From: Micromonospora solifontis
GTDB taxonomy: Bacteria > Actinomycetota > Actinomycetes > Mycobacteriales > Micromonosporaceae
Direction of reading: 5' to 3'
Assembly (NCBI RefSeq): GCF_003725545.1
Contig: NZ_RJLN01000006.1
Coordinates: 47,768 to 111,767, forward strand
DNA: 64,000 bases
This document shows positions 27,380 to 36,370 of the stretch, piece by piece. Positions within the stretch are counted from its first letter, which is position 1. Every line of letters begins with the position of its first letter. The position numbers and the translations under genes were made by a program. The notes below the pieces were generated by a model. The model ran no database searches and was not told the origin of the DNA. It saw only the letters and a program-made list of their open reading frames with translations.

Positions 27380-29260
27380 ATGGCGTGGTGGGGCACGAAG
27401 CCCAACGTCGACAGCGCGGTCGGCCAGGCGACCGCTGTCGTGGCGTCGGCGGCGAAGATGCGCTACGACTCCAGCGGCAGCCTGCGCAAGGTCAGCAAGC
27501 AGCAGTGGCAGGACGAGGCGTGGCGGCACTACGAGGAGTGCGGCGAGTTCGCGTTCCTGGTCGACCTGATCGCCAAGGCGATGGGCCGCGCCCGGCTGTA
27601 CATCACGCAGGTCGACGACGAGGGCCGTCCGATGGAGACGCCCGACCAGGCGCCGGCCGGCGTCAACGAGACGTTCCTCGGCGGCCCCAGCACCCAGGCC
27701 GAGCTGCTGCGCGATGCCGGCATTCAGCTCGGCGTGCCCGGCGAGTGCTATCTGATCGGCGAGCCGGAACGCGACGCCGAAGGCAAGGCCACCGACCGGG
27801 AACGGTGGTTCATCGCGTCGGTGGAGGAGCTGACCGAGCGGGCCGGGAAGTACGTCCTCGACCAGGGCGACGGGGCGCGCGAGCTGGAGTCCGACGAGAC
27901 GGTCATCGTGCGGATCTGGGTGCCGAGCCCCCGCAAGCACGCGCTGCCGTCCAGCCAGGTGCAGTCCAACCGGCGGGTGCTGCGGCTGATCGAGCGGCTG
28001 ACGCAATACGTCCAGTCGCAGATCGACTCACGGCTGGCCGGGGCGGGCATTCTGCTGCTGCCCAACGAGCTGAGCTTCGTCGCGCCCGAGCAGGAGGAGG
28101 ACGCCGAGGACGGGGTGTCGTCGTTCCTGTCGACGCTTACCGAGGCAATGACCACCGCGGTGAAGGACCGCGACAGCGTGGCCGCCCTCGTCCCGATCGT
28201 GGTGCAGGGCCCCGCCGAGCACCTGGAGAAGGCCCGGCTGCTCAGCTTCGCCACGGAGCTGAGCAGCGCAGTGCCGGCGATGCTGGACGGGGCGATCCGG
28301 CGGCTCGCGCTGGGCCTGGACGCCCCGCCGGAGATGCTGCTCGGCATGACCCAGGCCAACCACTGGGGTGCCTGGATGACCGACGAGGCGACGATCAAGT
28401 ACCACGTCGAGTCGAAGCTGGAGCTGTTCTGCGCGGCGCTAACCGAGCAGATGCTGTGGCCGGCGCTGGAAGGCGCGCAGGGCGTGGCCGACCCGCGCCG
28501 GTGGATCGTCTGGTACGACACCAGCGAGCTGACGCAGACGCCGGACAAGGGCGCCGACGCGAAGGACCTGTACGGGCTGGGCGAGCTGTCCGGGGACGCG
28601 CTGCGCCGGGAGACCGGGTTCGGCGATGGCGACAAGCCGACTGACGAGGAGCGGGAGCTGCGGCGGCTGCTTGAGATCATCCGCACGGTGCCGGCGGCCG
28701 GGCCGCTGTTGGTGACCCGGCTGCTGGAGGTCGCCGGGGTGAGCGTGCAGCTCGACCCGGAGGCGTTGAAGCCGCAGCCGGCCCCCGCCGAGCTGGCCGG
28801 CGGAGGCGAGCCGCCCGCCGACGAGGAGCCGGCGACGGAGCCGCCGCCGCCCGGCGACACCGAGGACCGCGGCCCGCCCGAGCAGAATGCGATCGCCGCC
28901 GCGGCGGCCGGGCCGATGAGTGCGCCGTTCGTCGCCGCGTGCGAGGTGCTGGCGCTGCGGGCGCTGGAGATCGCCGGCAAGCGCGCGCTGGGCCGGGAGA
29001 GGTACCGGCACCAGGGGTTGAAGGCGTGGGAGTACCACACGGTGCGCCCGGCCACGCCGGCGTCGGTGCCCCGGCTCCTCGAGGGAGCGTGGACGGCGGT
29101 GCCGGCCGTCGCGGCGAAGCTCGACGTCGACGACGAGAAGCTGACGGCGGCGCTGACCGCGTACGTCGGCGGGCTGCTCGTCACTGGCGCGCGGCACGAC
29201 GTCGATGAGCTGCGCGAGCACCTGGCCGCCACCGTCGCCGGGGAGCTGGTGCCGGCATGA
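27380..29260 (+). CDS. Phage portal protein
   Basis: 626 residues. The actinophage portal pattern is clear: an N-terminal region (KVSKQQWQDEAWRHYEECGEF), VWVPSPR-like HALPSSQVQSNRRVLRLIERL, TQYVQSQIDSRLAGAG, the LDAPPEMLLGMTQANHWGAW wing, and WYDTSELTQTPDKGADA. The C-terminal 150 residues are Pro/Glu-rich, then a helical extension. It forms the dodecameric DNA channel of the capsid. No terminase gene precedes it in this window; the position is taken by hsdM. Confidence 0.9.
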   Translation: MAWWGTKPNVDSAVGQATAVVASAAKMRYDSSGSLRKVSKQQWQDEAWRHYEECGEFAFLVDLIAKAMGRARLYITQVDDEGRPMETPDQAPAGVNETFLGGPSTQAELLRDAGIQLGVPGECYLIGEPERDAEGKATDRERWFIASVEELTERAGKYVLDQGDGARELESDETVIVRIWVPSPRKHALPSSQVQSNRRVLRLIERLTQYVQSQIDSRLAGAGILLLPNELSFVAPEQEEDAEDGVSSFLSTLTEAMTTAVKDRDSVAALVPIVVQGPAEHLEKARLLSFATELSSAVPAMLDGAIRRLALGLDAPPEMLLGMTQANHWGAWMTDEATIKYHVESKLELFCAALTEQMLWPALEGAQGVADPRRWIVWYDTSELTQTPDKGADAKDLYGLGELSGDALRRETGFGDGDKPTDEERELRRLLEIIRTVPAAGPLLVTRLLEVAGVSVQLDPEALKPQPAPAELAGGGEPPADEEPATEPPPPGDTEDRGPPEQNAIAAAAAGPMSAPFVAACEVLALRALEIAGKRALGRERYRHQGLKAWEYHTVRPATPASVPRLLEGAWTAVPAVAAKLDVDDEKLTAALTAYVGGLLVTGARHDVDELREHLAATVAGELVPA

Positions 29261-29487
29261 GCGTGACGATCCTCGCGCCGGGCCTGGTGGCCGCCCACGG
29301 GTACGCCTGCCGGCGATCCGGGCGCGGGAAGGGCTGCGAGCGGCTGCGGTGGACGATCTGCCGCACCTGCGGATGGTGGGGCGACCTGTGGGAGGGCGAC
29401 CAGCCGCCGCTGACCGACGCCGGCCACGTATGTGACCCGGACGCGGTGGCGCGGCGCAACGAGGCGAGGAGGAGAACCGATGGCTGA
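29257..29487 (+). CDS. Small Cys-containing phage protein
   Basis: 76 residues, coupled to the portal by an ATGA overlap. It has CRRSGRGKGCERLRWTICRTCGWWGDLW and HVC, a likely zinc-binding knuckle. Function unknown; part of the head operon. Confidence 0.6.
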   Translation: MSVTILAPGLVAAHGYACRRSGRGKGCERLRWTICRTCGWWGDLWEGDQPPLTDAGHVCDPDAVARRNEARRRTDG

Positions 29488-29707
29488 CCCGGAGAGCGTG
29501 ACCCTGACCCAGCTGCGCGAGTGTTTCGCGTCGGTGGGCATCGACCTCGGCGGCGACTTCGTGAAGCTGGAGCTGCACGACGACGTGCTGATCGTCCAGC
29601 GGCTCATCCGCAGCCCGGCCGGCCTGCCGGTGTCCCGCCCCGACGGCGGTGTGCAGGTCCAGGGCGTGCAGGTCGCGGTGGTCCCCGAGCCACCGGCGGG
29701 AGGCTGA
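29480..29707 (+). CDS. Small hypothetical protein in the head operon
   Basis: 75 residues from ATG 29480 (AGGAGGAG site), overlapping the previous gene by 8 bp. Mostly strands (DFVKLELHDDVLIVQRLI, GVQVQGVQVAVV). No family recognised. Confidence 0.55.
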   Translation: MADPESVTLTQLRECFASVGIDLGGDFVKLELHDDVLIVQRLIRSPAGLPVSRPDGGVQVQGVQVAVVPEPPAGG

Positions 29708-31901
29708 GCCGGACCCGTGGCTGCCGCTGCGCCTCGACCAGGAGGCGCGGGTGGTGGCCGCCGAGCGGCGGATGCTGCGGGCCGCCCGGGCGGCGCTGCG
29801 CGCCTGGCTGGCCGACGCGCGGGCGGTGACGCTGCCGGTCACCGCGGCGGCGCTGCCGCCGGACCCGAGCGCGCTCGCCGGCGCCGGGCAGGCGTGGTTC
29901 GAGGCGATGACGGTGCACCTGCTGCCGGCCGCCGAGCAGACGTTCCTGGCGGGCGTGCGCGACGCGGGCGGCGACCTGGAGCTGCTGCGGGTCGGGCAGA
30001 TGAAGGACGAGTACCTGGCGGCGCTGCCGAACCGGCTGGTCGGCGTGCCCGACAGCGCGTGGCAGCAGGTGACGGGGGCCGTCGCCAAGCTCACCGCCGA
30101 GGGTGCGAGCGTGCCGCGCATCCGCGACGCGATCGAGGCGATCCTGGGCGAGCGGTCGTTGGAGGACCGGGCGGTGACGATCGCCCGGACGGAGACGATC
30201 GGCGCGTACAACGCGGGCACGTTGACCGCGTGGCTGACCGCCGAGGACGTCCTCGACGAGAAGCTGGACAAGGTGTGGGTGGCCACGCACGACGAGCGGA
30301 CCCGGCACGACCACCGGGACGCGGACGGGCAGCGGGTCGCCCTGGACGGCGTGTTCATGGTCGGCGGGGTGCCGATGCGGTACCCGGGCGACCCGGCCGC
30401 GCCGCCCGGGCAGACGGTGAACTGCCGCTGCACGATGATCGAGGTGGAGGCCGACGAGCCCCTGCCTGTGGTCCCGAAGCACCCGTGGCCCCGGCGTGAC
30501 CGGGCCACCGGGCTGGATATCACGGTGACGGCGGCGGCAGCCGCGAAGGGTGGCAAGCAGATGGCGACGTGGAAGGGTGTGCTGGCGCCGCTGGGTGCCA
30601 AGTCGGGCGACCGGCGGATCTTCGCGGCGGACGGTGACTGGTCGTTCCGCGACCTGCCGCTGCCGCTGCGGTGGGCGCGGGAGGACGCCCCCGGGCACGA
30701 GGGCGCGGTGACGATCGGCCGGATCACGGCCGGCGAGGTGCAGAAGAGCCGGCTGTCCGGGGCGGGCGACTTCATCGACGCGGTGCCGGAGCTGGGCGAG
30801 GCCCTGGAGCTGCTGCGCGCCGGGGTGCTGTTCCCGAGCGTGGACCTGGACGACTTCGAGTTCATGTTCACCGACGAGAAGGGCACCCCGATCGAGGACA
30901 TGTCCGACGAGGAGTGGGAAGCCTTCATGGAGGCCGGCGAGGAGCCGTACATCACGGTGACCAAGGGCCGGGTCATGGCGGTGACGCTCGTCGGCACGCA
31001 GGCGTTCCCCGACGCGAAGCTGGAGCTCGTCGCCGACGAGCCGGCCGACGGCGAGCCCGCAGACGAGGAGCCGAAGGAGGAAGAGGCGGTCGCGGCCTCG
31101 GGCGCGGCGGCGAAGAAGCAGGTCGCGCCGCTGTACCCGCCGCGCGCCTGGTTCGACGACCCGGGCCTGGCCGAGCTGACGCCGATCACCGTCACCGCGG
31201 ACGGCCGGGTGTTCGGGCACCTGGCGGACAAGGACTGCCACCTGTCGTTCCTGACCGGCGGGCAGTGCGTGATGCCGCCGGAGGAGGGCGGCTTCGACTG
31301 GTTCCACCGGCCGGAGATCCAGACCGCCGAGGGGGACCTGGTCGCGGTCGGGCACATCACGGCCGGCACCGGGCACGCCGACCTGCAGGCGAGCGCGGCG
31401 TCCGCCGTCGCGCACTACGACGACACGGGCACGCAGGTGGCAGTGGTCCGGGCCGGCCGGGACGCGCACGGCACGTGGGTGGCCGGGGCGCTGGTGCCGG
31501 AGGCGACGGAGGAGCAGGTGCAGCTGCTGCGCCGTTCGCCGCTGTCGGGGGACTGGCGGTGGATCGGCGGGGCCCGGCAGCTCGTCGCGGCGCTGTGCGT
31601 GAACGTCGGCGGGTTCCCGGTGGTGCGGGGCCGGTCGTCGGGCGGCCGGGCGTACGCGATGGTCGCCTCCGGGTGGGCGGGCTGGAAGCCGTCCGACCCG
31701 GACGCCGGCCGGAGCCGCGAGCTGGGCGCGCTATCTCCGGCGGCGTTCGAGGCGGCGGTGCGCCGCGCCGTGGCGGCCGGCTTCGCGGCCGAGCGGCAGC
31801 GGGTGGCCACCGCGGCGCAGGCGGAGCGGATCGCCGCGACGATCGGGCGGGACCGCAAGGCGCTGGTGGCGGCGATGACCGCCACGGTGCACGGTGAGTA
31901 G
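29649..31901 (+). CDS. MuF-type minor head protein fused to capsid maturation protease
   Basis: 750 residues if GTG 29649 is used; the next in-frame GTG pair is near 29750, so the true start is uncertain. Residues 180-262 carry the MuF signature ARTETIGAYNAG, THDERTRHDHRDADG and NCRC. Residues 305-750 match the actinophage capsid maturation protease: RWAREDAPGHEGAVTIGRI, VFGHLADKDCH, GHITAGTGHAD, HYDDTG, SGDWRWIGG, CVNVGGFP. The first domain helps link portal and capsid; the second processes scaffold and capsid. The two are usually separate genes. Confidence 0.85.
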   Translation: MCRSRACRSRWSPSHRREAEPDPWLPLRLDQEARVVAAERRMLRAARAALRAWLADARAVTLPVTAAALPPDPSALAGAGQAWFEAMTVHLLPAAEQTFLAGVRDAGGDLELLRVGQMKDEYLAALPNRLVGVPDSAWQQVTGAVAKLTAEGASVPRIRDAIEAILGERSLEDRAVTIARTETIGAYNAGTLTAWLTAEDVLDEKLDKVWVATHDERTRHDHRDADGQRVALDGVFMVGGVPMRYPGDPAAPPGQTVNCRCTMIEVEADEPLPVVPKHPWPRRDRATGLDITVTAAAAAKGGKQMATWKGVLAPLGAKSGDRRIFAADGDWSFRDLPLPLRWAREDAPGHEGAVTIGRITAGEVQKSRLSGAGDFIDAVPELGEALELLRAGVLFPSVDLDDFEFMFTDEKGTPIEDMSDEEWEAFMEAGEEPYITVTKGRVMAVTLVGTQAFPDAKLELVADEPADGEPADEEPKEEEAVAASGAAAKKQVAPLYPPRAWFDDPGLAELTPITVTADGRVFGHLADKDCHLSFLTGGQCVMPPEEGGFDWFHRPEIQTAEGDLVAVGHITAGTGHADLQASAASAVAHYDDTGTQVAVVRAGRDAHGTWVAGALVPEATEEQVQLLRRSPLSGDWRWIGGARQLVAALCVNVGGFPVVRGRSSGGRAYAMVASGWAGWKPSDPDAGRSRELGALSPAAFEAAVRRAVAAGFAAERQRVATAAQAERIAATIGRDRKALVAAMTATVHGE

Positions 31902-31911
31902 GGAGGAAGCG

Positions 31912-32070
31912 ATGGGCTGCAAGTGCGGCGGGAAGAAGCGGAGCAGCATCATGTTTGTGCTGAGCTACGGGGACGGTCGGCAGGGCGGCGAGTTCGCGTC
32001 GAAGACGGACGCGGAGATCGCCGACGTGAAGAGGGGCGGCGGCGGCACAATCCGACAGGTGCAGAGGTGA
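31912..32070 (+). CDS. 52-residue phage protein
   Basis: A small gene starting at ATG 31912 after GGGAGGAAGC: MGCKCGGKKRSS start, then FVLSYGDGRQGGEF and ADVKRGGGGTIRQVQR. The CKCGGK start and the position between protease and capsid genes are typical of small virion or assembly proteins of actinophages. Function unknown. Confidence 0.6.
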   Translation: MGCKCGGKKRSSIMFVLSYGDGRQGGEFASKTDAEIADVKRGGGGTIRQVQR

Positions 32071-32072
32071 CA

Positions 32073-32098
32073 CGGGGCGGTGCTGTTGCACCGCCCCG
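32073..32098 (+). terminator. Terminator hairpin after the head operon
   Basis: CGGGGCGGTGC pairs with GCACCGCCCCG (11 bp) around a TGTT loop, 3 bp after the preceding stop. Confidence 0.7.
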
Positions 32099-32109
32099 GC
32101 ACGTTTAAG

Positions 32110-32400
32110 TCATGGGCCGCCACCTCCGCTCGGAGGTTCGGCGGGGCCCTCGATGGCCTGCGGCGCACTCGCCGCAGTCGTCACCTCGGGTTGAGCTCGC
32201 TGCTCCTGGGCCTCAGCACTCCCGCTGCTGCCCTCTCGCTGCAATGTGATTTTGATGCGGAACGCAACGGCTTTCCAGTCGATCTCGATGGACCCGCCGT
32301 TCTTCTCGACCCGCCTCACCAGCAGGAACGCGAGAAGAATGAGCAGGATCGGGATCACCAGGGGAGTGACCGCGGCGTACGCGCTCGCGGCGACTCCCAC
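32110..32400 (-). CDS. Small antisense membrane protein (moron candidate)
   Basis: 96 residues. One strong N-terminal transmembrane segment (VTPLVIPILLILLAFLLV) is followed by a short polar domain and a Gln/Glu/Pro tail. GTG 32400 follows TAGGTC by 7 nt, so the mRNA may be leaderless. It is transcribed against the capsid genes between the head terminator and the capsid promoter, typical of a gene expressed from the prophage. Superinfection exclusion is possible but unproven. Confidence 0.5.
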   Translation of the reverse strand: MGVAASAYAAVTPLVIPILLILLAFLLVRRVEKNGGSIEIDWKAVAFRIKITLQREGSSGSAEAQEQRAQPEVTTAASAPQAIEGPAEPPSGGGGP

Positions 32401-32658
32401 AGTTGCGGACCTAGCTGACCGTCATGGGCATGTCCAGAGGCCCACCTTTCGTCGCTCGAAGGGGCTGCCTTGGCAGGGCAGGGGGATTGGCCGGCGATAC
32501 CTCCCGGGTGAGTGCTTTGAGTTGTCTATCGGTAGGCGTCGATGGTGAGCTGCGCCCGCCCAGAGCAATGCGCATTCCGGTTCGCAGCCGGGATGCCTTG
32601 CATCGCGCCCCCATCGTGCAGCGCTCGCAGCCTTGATCGGAACTGGCCGCCGTTGCGT

Positions 32659-32698
32659 TACGCTGTGCGCTGAACCGCCGATGCTGGCTGCGGGCCGG
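32659..32698 (+). promoter_or_regulatory. Late promoter and leader of the capsid gene
   Basis: TACGCT at 32659-32664 fits the actinobacterial -10. The 16-mer GCTGGCTGCGGGCCGG at 32683-32698 recurs exactly at 40872-40887 upstream of the major tail gene, the same distance range after a TACGCT. The gap 32401-32734 holds nothing else. Confidence 0.55.
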
Positions 32699-32734
32699 TC
32701 GGGATGAGATCCCTACCGTGCTGAGGAGCCGACG

Positions 32735-34444
32735 GTGGACTTTCAGATCCCTCCGAGCCTCGACGGGCTCGACCTGGACGCGCTGACCGAGCTGGAGAAC
32801 CAGGCTGTCGCGGCGTTCGACGCCCTCCGCGACGACCCGGCCCTCGACGCCGATGGCCTCGCCCGGCTGCGGGAGCTGGCCACCTTCGTCCAGTCCGTGC
32901 GTGCTGAGCAGGCGCGGATCGAGCAGGCGGCCGAGCAGGTCGCCTCCGAGCTGGACGACCTGACCGCGACGGTGCACGGCGCTCCGGAGGGCGGCGATGG
33001 CGACGGTGACGAGGGCGACGGCGGCGAAGCCGAGGAGGAGCCGGCCGAGGAGGAACCGGCCGAGGAGACGCCTGCCGAGGAGCCGGCGGCCGAGGAGCCG
33101 GCGCCGCAGCAGCCGACGCCGGTCGTCGCGTCGCTGGCCCGCCGGGCGGCCCGACGCCAGTCGAAGCCGAAGGTGACCAGCGCCGGCAAGTCGGCGGTCA
33201 TCAAGGCGGCGGCCGACGTGCCAAACGTGCCGCACGGTCACGTGTTCTCCTCGGTGTCGGAGGTCGCGTCGGCGTTCGACGACAAGTTCGCCGGCTTCCC
33301 CCGTGGGGTGGGAGTCGCGACCCGCATCAAGCAGAACGTGGCCCGGGTGGAGCTGCCCGTCGACCAGGCGCTCGTCGCCGGGGGCAGGGGCCTGACCGAC
33401 ATGGAGCTGGTGGATCTGGCCGCGTCGGAGTCGCGGCTGTCGGGCGGCAACCTCGTCGCGGCCGGCGGTTGGGGTGCCCCGTCGGAGACGCTGTGGGAGC
33501 TGTGCGAGGGCCTGGAGACGACGGAGGGCCTGCTGGACCTTCCGGGCATCACGATCCCCCGCGGCGGCGGTATTAAGGTCCCCGCCAACCTGGACTTCCG
33601 CGACCTGTACTCGGGGATCGGCTTCGTGCAGACCGAGGCCGACAGCACCGCGGGCGTGGAGAAGTCCTCGTACCGGGTGCCGACGGTGAACTGGGCCGAG
33701 ACGCGCCTCGAGGTGGACGGGGTGCAGATCGAGCAGGACATCGTGCAGAACGCGGTGTGGCCGGAGCTGACCCGGGACGTGGTGCGGCGGACGCTGACCG
33801 CCCACGAGCACAAGATCAACGCGCGGCTGATCCAGCGGATGGCCGCCGCCCCGGGGCAGTCGACGCAGTTCGCGCTGACCCTCGGCGGCGACGTCGACGG
33901 CGACGAGACGACGACCGCGCTGCTGGGCGCAATCTCCCTCGCGGCGACGGACTACCGGTACCGGTACCGGCTGGGGCGCCGGCAGCTGCTGGAGTGCGTG
34001 GTGCCGCTGTGGCTGATCGACTGGATCCGGGCGGACATGTCGCGGCGGGCCGGGGTGAACTACCTCGACGTGACCGACGAGCAGATCACGGCGTGGTTCA
34101 CCCGGAGGCACCTGCGGCCGCAGTTCGTCTACGACTGGCAGGACGGGTACGCCGACGCGGCCGGCAACGGCTTCGGCGGCACCGCAGCCCCGGGCCAGTG
34201 GCCGGGCACGGTGGACCTGCTGATCTACGCGCCGGGCACGTGGGTGAAGGGCACCAAGCCGATCATCGACCTGTCGGCGGTCTACGACTCGACGAAGCTG
34301 AAGGACAACGAGTACATCGCGCTGTTCACCGAGCAGGCGACGCTGCTGGTGAAGCGGTGCTTCGTGTCCTACAAGGTGAGCGTGCCGCTGTGCCCGACGG
34401 GCGTCACCGGCAGCACCGTGCCGTTCGACTGCTCGGCGGTCTGA
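32735..34444 (+). CDS. Major capsid protein with acidic scaffold-like N-terminus
   Basis: 569 residues from GTG 32735. Residues 1-155 are helical then extremely acidic and Pro-rich (repeats of EEPAEE type), like a fused delta/scaffold domain removed by the protease. Residues 160-569 look like an HK97-type capsid: SVSEVASAFDDKF, AGGWGAPSETLWELCE, GGGIKVPANLDFRDLYSGIGF, YRVPTVNWAETRLEVDGVQIEQDI, and a P-domain ending in RCFVSYKV. Expressed from its own late promoter; followed by a hairpin. Confidence 0.85.
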   Translation: MDFQIPPSLDGLDLDALTELENQAVAAFDALRDDPALDADGLARLRELATFVQSVRAEQARIEQAAEQVASELDDLTATVHGAPEGGDGDGDEGDGGEAEEEPAEEEPAEETPAEEPAAEEPAPQQPTPVVASLARRAARRQSKPKVTSAGKSAVIKAAADVPNVPHGHVFSSVSEVASAFDDKFAGFPRGVGVATRIKQNVARVELPVDQALVAGGRGLTDMELVDLAASESRLSGGNLVAAGGWGAPSETLWELCEGLETTEGLLDLPGITIPRGGGIKVPANLDFRDLYSGIGFVQTEADSTAGVEKSSYRVPTVNWAETRLEVDGVQIEQDIVQNAVWPELTRDVVRRTLTAHEHKINARLIQRMAAAPGQSTQFALTLGGDVDGDETTTALLGAISLAATDYRYRYRLGRRQLLECVVPLWLIDWIRADMSRRAGVNYLDVTDEQITAWFTRRHLRPQFVYDWQDGYADAAGNGFGGTAAPGQWPGTVDLLIYAPGTWVKGTKPIIDLSAVYDSTKLKDNEYIALFTEQATLLVKRCFVSYKVSVPLCPTGVTGSTVPFDCSAV

Positions 34445-34458
34445 GCTACCCGTTTGAC

Positions 34459-34488
34459 GGGGCCGCGCCCAGCTCGGGCGCGGTCCCC
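34459..34488 (+). terminator. Hairpin after the capsid gene
   Basis: GGGGCCGCGCCC pairs with GGGCGCGGTCCCC (one bulge) around AGCTC, directly after the capsid stop. Probably attenuates transcription to downstream genes. Confidence 0.6.
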
Positions 34489-34507
34489 AGCCGTGAGGAG
34501 ATGACGG

Positions 34508-35335
34508 GTGGCGCAGCCCCTGATGTATGTGGACGCCCCGGCGACGACGCCGTACCGCTTCGGGCTGTTCGCGGCGGCGGTCGTGGTCGACCCGGCCGAC
34601 CAGCGCGAGTTCCAGGCCGGGGTGGAGTGGGAGCCGCAGTGCGTCGACGCGCCCGCGCCGACGAACGCGGCGGCGGCCTCGGACGCGAACCGCGCGGCGA
34701 TGGCCCTGCCGGATGGGGTGCCGAGCGTGAAGTCCGGGGTGATCCGGCTGTACGCCGGCCTGACCGGCCGGTCGGTGGCCCGGCCGGACCTGATCGACCG
34801 GGCGCGGCGGGCTATGGGCCAGGTCGAGCAGCAGTCGCTGGAGCACTACGTGTGGACCGGCGAGGCCGGCACGGAGGAGTTCCTGGCGGCGGCCGACACG
34901 GAGGTGCTGGTCGGCTCGGACGTGGCGCCGTTGCCGTTGGAGGAGGGCGTCGGCCGGCTGGAGGCGCACATCGCCGACCGGGCCGGGGTGCTCGGCGCGG
35001 TGTGGGCTCCACGGTGGACGGCCGGGTGGTTCGTGGGCAAGGGCCTGACGCGGATCGAGGGTCCGCGCATGGTAGCCCCGCTCGGCGACCCGATCGTGTT
35101 CGCGCAGACCAGCGGCGTCGGGCCGGGTGGCGCCGCGCCGGGCGACGGCGAGGCGTGGCTGTACGCGACGGGGCCGGTGATGGTGCGGCGGTCGGTGGTG
35201 TTCCTGCCGAAGCTGCCGGAGGCCCTGGACCGCAATGACAACGAGGTGTTCGCCGTCGCGGAGCGGTTCTACACGGTGGGGTGGAGCTGCGCGACGGCGG
35301 CGGTGAAGGTCAAGCTGCCGGCCGTGCCGGCGTAG
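34508..35335 (+). CDS. Probable virion protein, unknown
   Basis: 275 residues from GTG 34508 (GTGAGGAG site). A beta-rich pattern, LMYVDAPATTPYRFGLFAAAVVVD, VEWEPQCVD, PSVKSGVIRLYAGLTG, and a central helical part, ends with FYTVGWSCATAAVKVKL. It lies directly after the capsid gene, where head-decoration or connector proteins are expected. No family was recognised. Confidence 0.5.
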   Translation: MAQPLMYVDAPATTPYRFGLFAAAVVVDPADQREFQAGVEWEPQCVDAPAPTNAAAASDANRAAMALPDGVPSVKSGVIRLYAGLTGRSVARPDLIDRARRAMGQVEQQSLEHYVWTGEAGTEEFLAAADTEVLVGSDVAPLPLEEGVGRLEAHIADRAGVLGAVWAPRWTAGWFVGKGLTRIEGPRMVAPLGDPIVFAQTSGVGPGGAAPGDGEAWLYATGPVMVRRSVVFLPKLPEALDRNDNEVFAVAERFYTVGWSCATAAVKVKLPAVPA

Positions 35336-35344
35336 GAGGGTGAC

Positions 35345-35680
35345 ATGCCGCTGTTCTACCCGAAGGACCGCGGGGACGCGCAGGTCCTCGCGAAGCAGCT
35401 GCTGGAGGCGGCCGGCGAGGAGCGCCGCTTCGAGGTGCGGACGACGACGGACGGCCCAGCGGGGTTGGCGTTCGACGTGCCCGACGACGTGGCGGACAAG
35501 GTGCTGAGCTCCGGCGACGGCCGGCAGCGTGTGGAGGCTCCCGTGGAGGCCGAGGCCACCGCGCAGGGCACGTCGGCTGACGCCGGGGCCGACGGGTCCG
35601 GGGCGGACGCCGAGCCGGCGGACGGTTCCTCCCAGCCGCCGGCGAAGGCGTCCCGGTCGTCGCGCAGCTCGCGGAGCTGA
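35345..35680 (+). CDS. Hypothetical head-region protein with low-complexity tail
   Basis: 111 residues. Residues 1-65 look folded (RRFEVRTTTDGPAGLAFDVPDDVADKV split by turns); the rest is Ala/Glu/Ser-rich and disordered. It follows the previous gene by 9 bp, ending at a strong terminator. Function unknown. Confidence 0.55.
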   Translation: MPLFYPKDRGDAQVLAKQLLEAAGEERRFEVRTTTDGPAGLAFDVPDDVADKVLSSGDGRQRVEAPVEAEATAQGTSADAGADGSGADAEPADGSSQPPAKASRSSRSSRS

Positions 35681-35702
35681 CCGGTACCCCTCGCCCTGGG
35701 CC

Positions 35703-35747
35703 GCGCCGCCCCACCTGGTCCCTTTCCCGTGCCAGGTGGGGCGGCGC
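35703..35747 (+). terminator. Strong terminator closing the head module
   Basis: A perfect 16-bp stem, GCGCCGCCCCACCTGG with CCAGGTGGGGCGGCGC, 13-nt loop, followed by TTGTTGT. It separates the virion genes from the operator-controlled block that follows. Confidence 0.8.
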
Positions 35748-35777
35748 TTGTTGTGTGACTCGCTCCACGGACCAAGG

Positions 35778-35830
35778 CGTACATAAAAGTTGTATGGGGG
35801 AGTGAAATTCGCATACAATGAATATGTACG
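35778..35830 (+). promoter_or_regulatory. Promoter with two tandem 19-bp operators
   Basis: CGTACA-TAAAAGT-TGTATG at 35778-35796 and CATACA-ATGAATA-TGTACG at 35812-35830, starts 34 bp apart. TGTATG (35791-35796) serves as -35 and TACAAT (35814-35819) as -10, spacing 17. A regulator bound to either copy would block the polymerase. Confidence 0.75.
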
Positions 35831-35860
35831 CAACGCGCTACCCCTGCAGGAGGGTTTGAG

Positions 35861-36370
35861 ATGGAGAAGCGGGTCAACGAGCTGGTCGCCGAGTTCGGTG
35901 TCGAGGCCGAGGGTGCCGACCGGTACGGGCTGGTCGCCCAGCTGGCGGCGCGGGTGGCGGAGGCCGAGCGGGAGCTGGAGCGGGCGGGCGCCGAGCTCAC
36001 CGGGGCGACCGAGGACGCGATGGTCAGCGCGAAGGCGGGCGACCTGCGCACCGCGGTGCGCGGCGACCTGCTGGCCGCCGTGAGCGACAAGGCGGCGGCG
36101 TTCGACGCGGCGCTGATGAAGGTGGCCGAGCGGCGGACCGCCCTGGCGTACGTCGCCGAGAGCGTGAAGGCCAGCCGGGCGAACTTGAGCAAGCCGATGC
36201 GCGCCGGCCGGGGGAGGCCCGGCCGGCGCGGCCGTTTGAGACGAGGGAGATTCACGTGGAGATCGCCGAGCAGCAGGTCGCAGAGGTTGCCGCAGCGCCG
36301 GAGCTGGCCGAGAAGGACCGGGTGCGCTGGGAGGCCCCGTGGGAGCCGACCGAGCGGACCGGCACCGTGA
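35861..36370 (+). CDS. Helical hypothetical protein, unusual 3' end
   Basis: 169 residues; RBS AGGAGGG before ATG 35861. Residues 1-110 are a regular amphipathic helix bundle (MEKRVNELVAEFG to ERRTALAYVAESV). After residue 112 the sequence turns into arginine-rich text that overlaps the next gene by 115 bp and contains a 12-bp hairpin, so the true end is doubtful. A frameshift there would instead join it to the next gene. Function unknown. Confidence 0.5.
   Translation: MEKRVNELVAEFGVEAEGADRYGLVAQLAARVAEAERELERAGAELTGATEDAMVSAKAGDLRTAVRGDLLAAVSDKAAAFDAALMKVAERRTALAYVAESVKASRANLSKPMRAGRGRPGRRGRLRRGRFTWRSPSSRSQRLPQRRSWPRRTGCAGRPRGSRPSGPAP
36201..36229 (+). other. 12-bp perfect hairpin inside the gene overlap
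   Basis: GCGCCGGCCGGG with CCCGGCCGGCGC around GGAGG. It lies where the upstream frame becomes implausible. It could be a terminator, a frameshift stimulator or a site of sequencing error. Confidence 0.5.
36250..36259 (+). repeat. ATTCACGTGG start-associated element with embedded start
   Basis: One mismatch from the consensus. The GTG (36256) inside CACGTGG is itself the start codon of the next gene. Confidence 0.55.
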
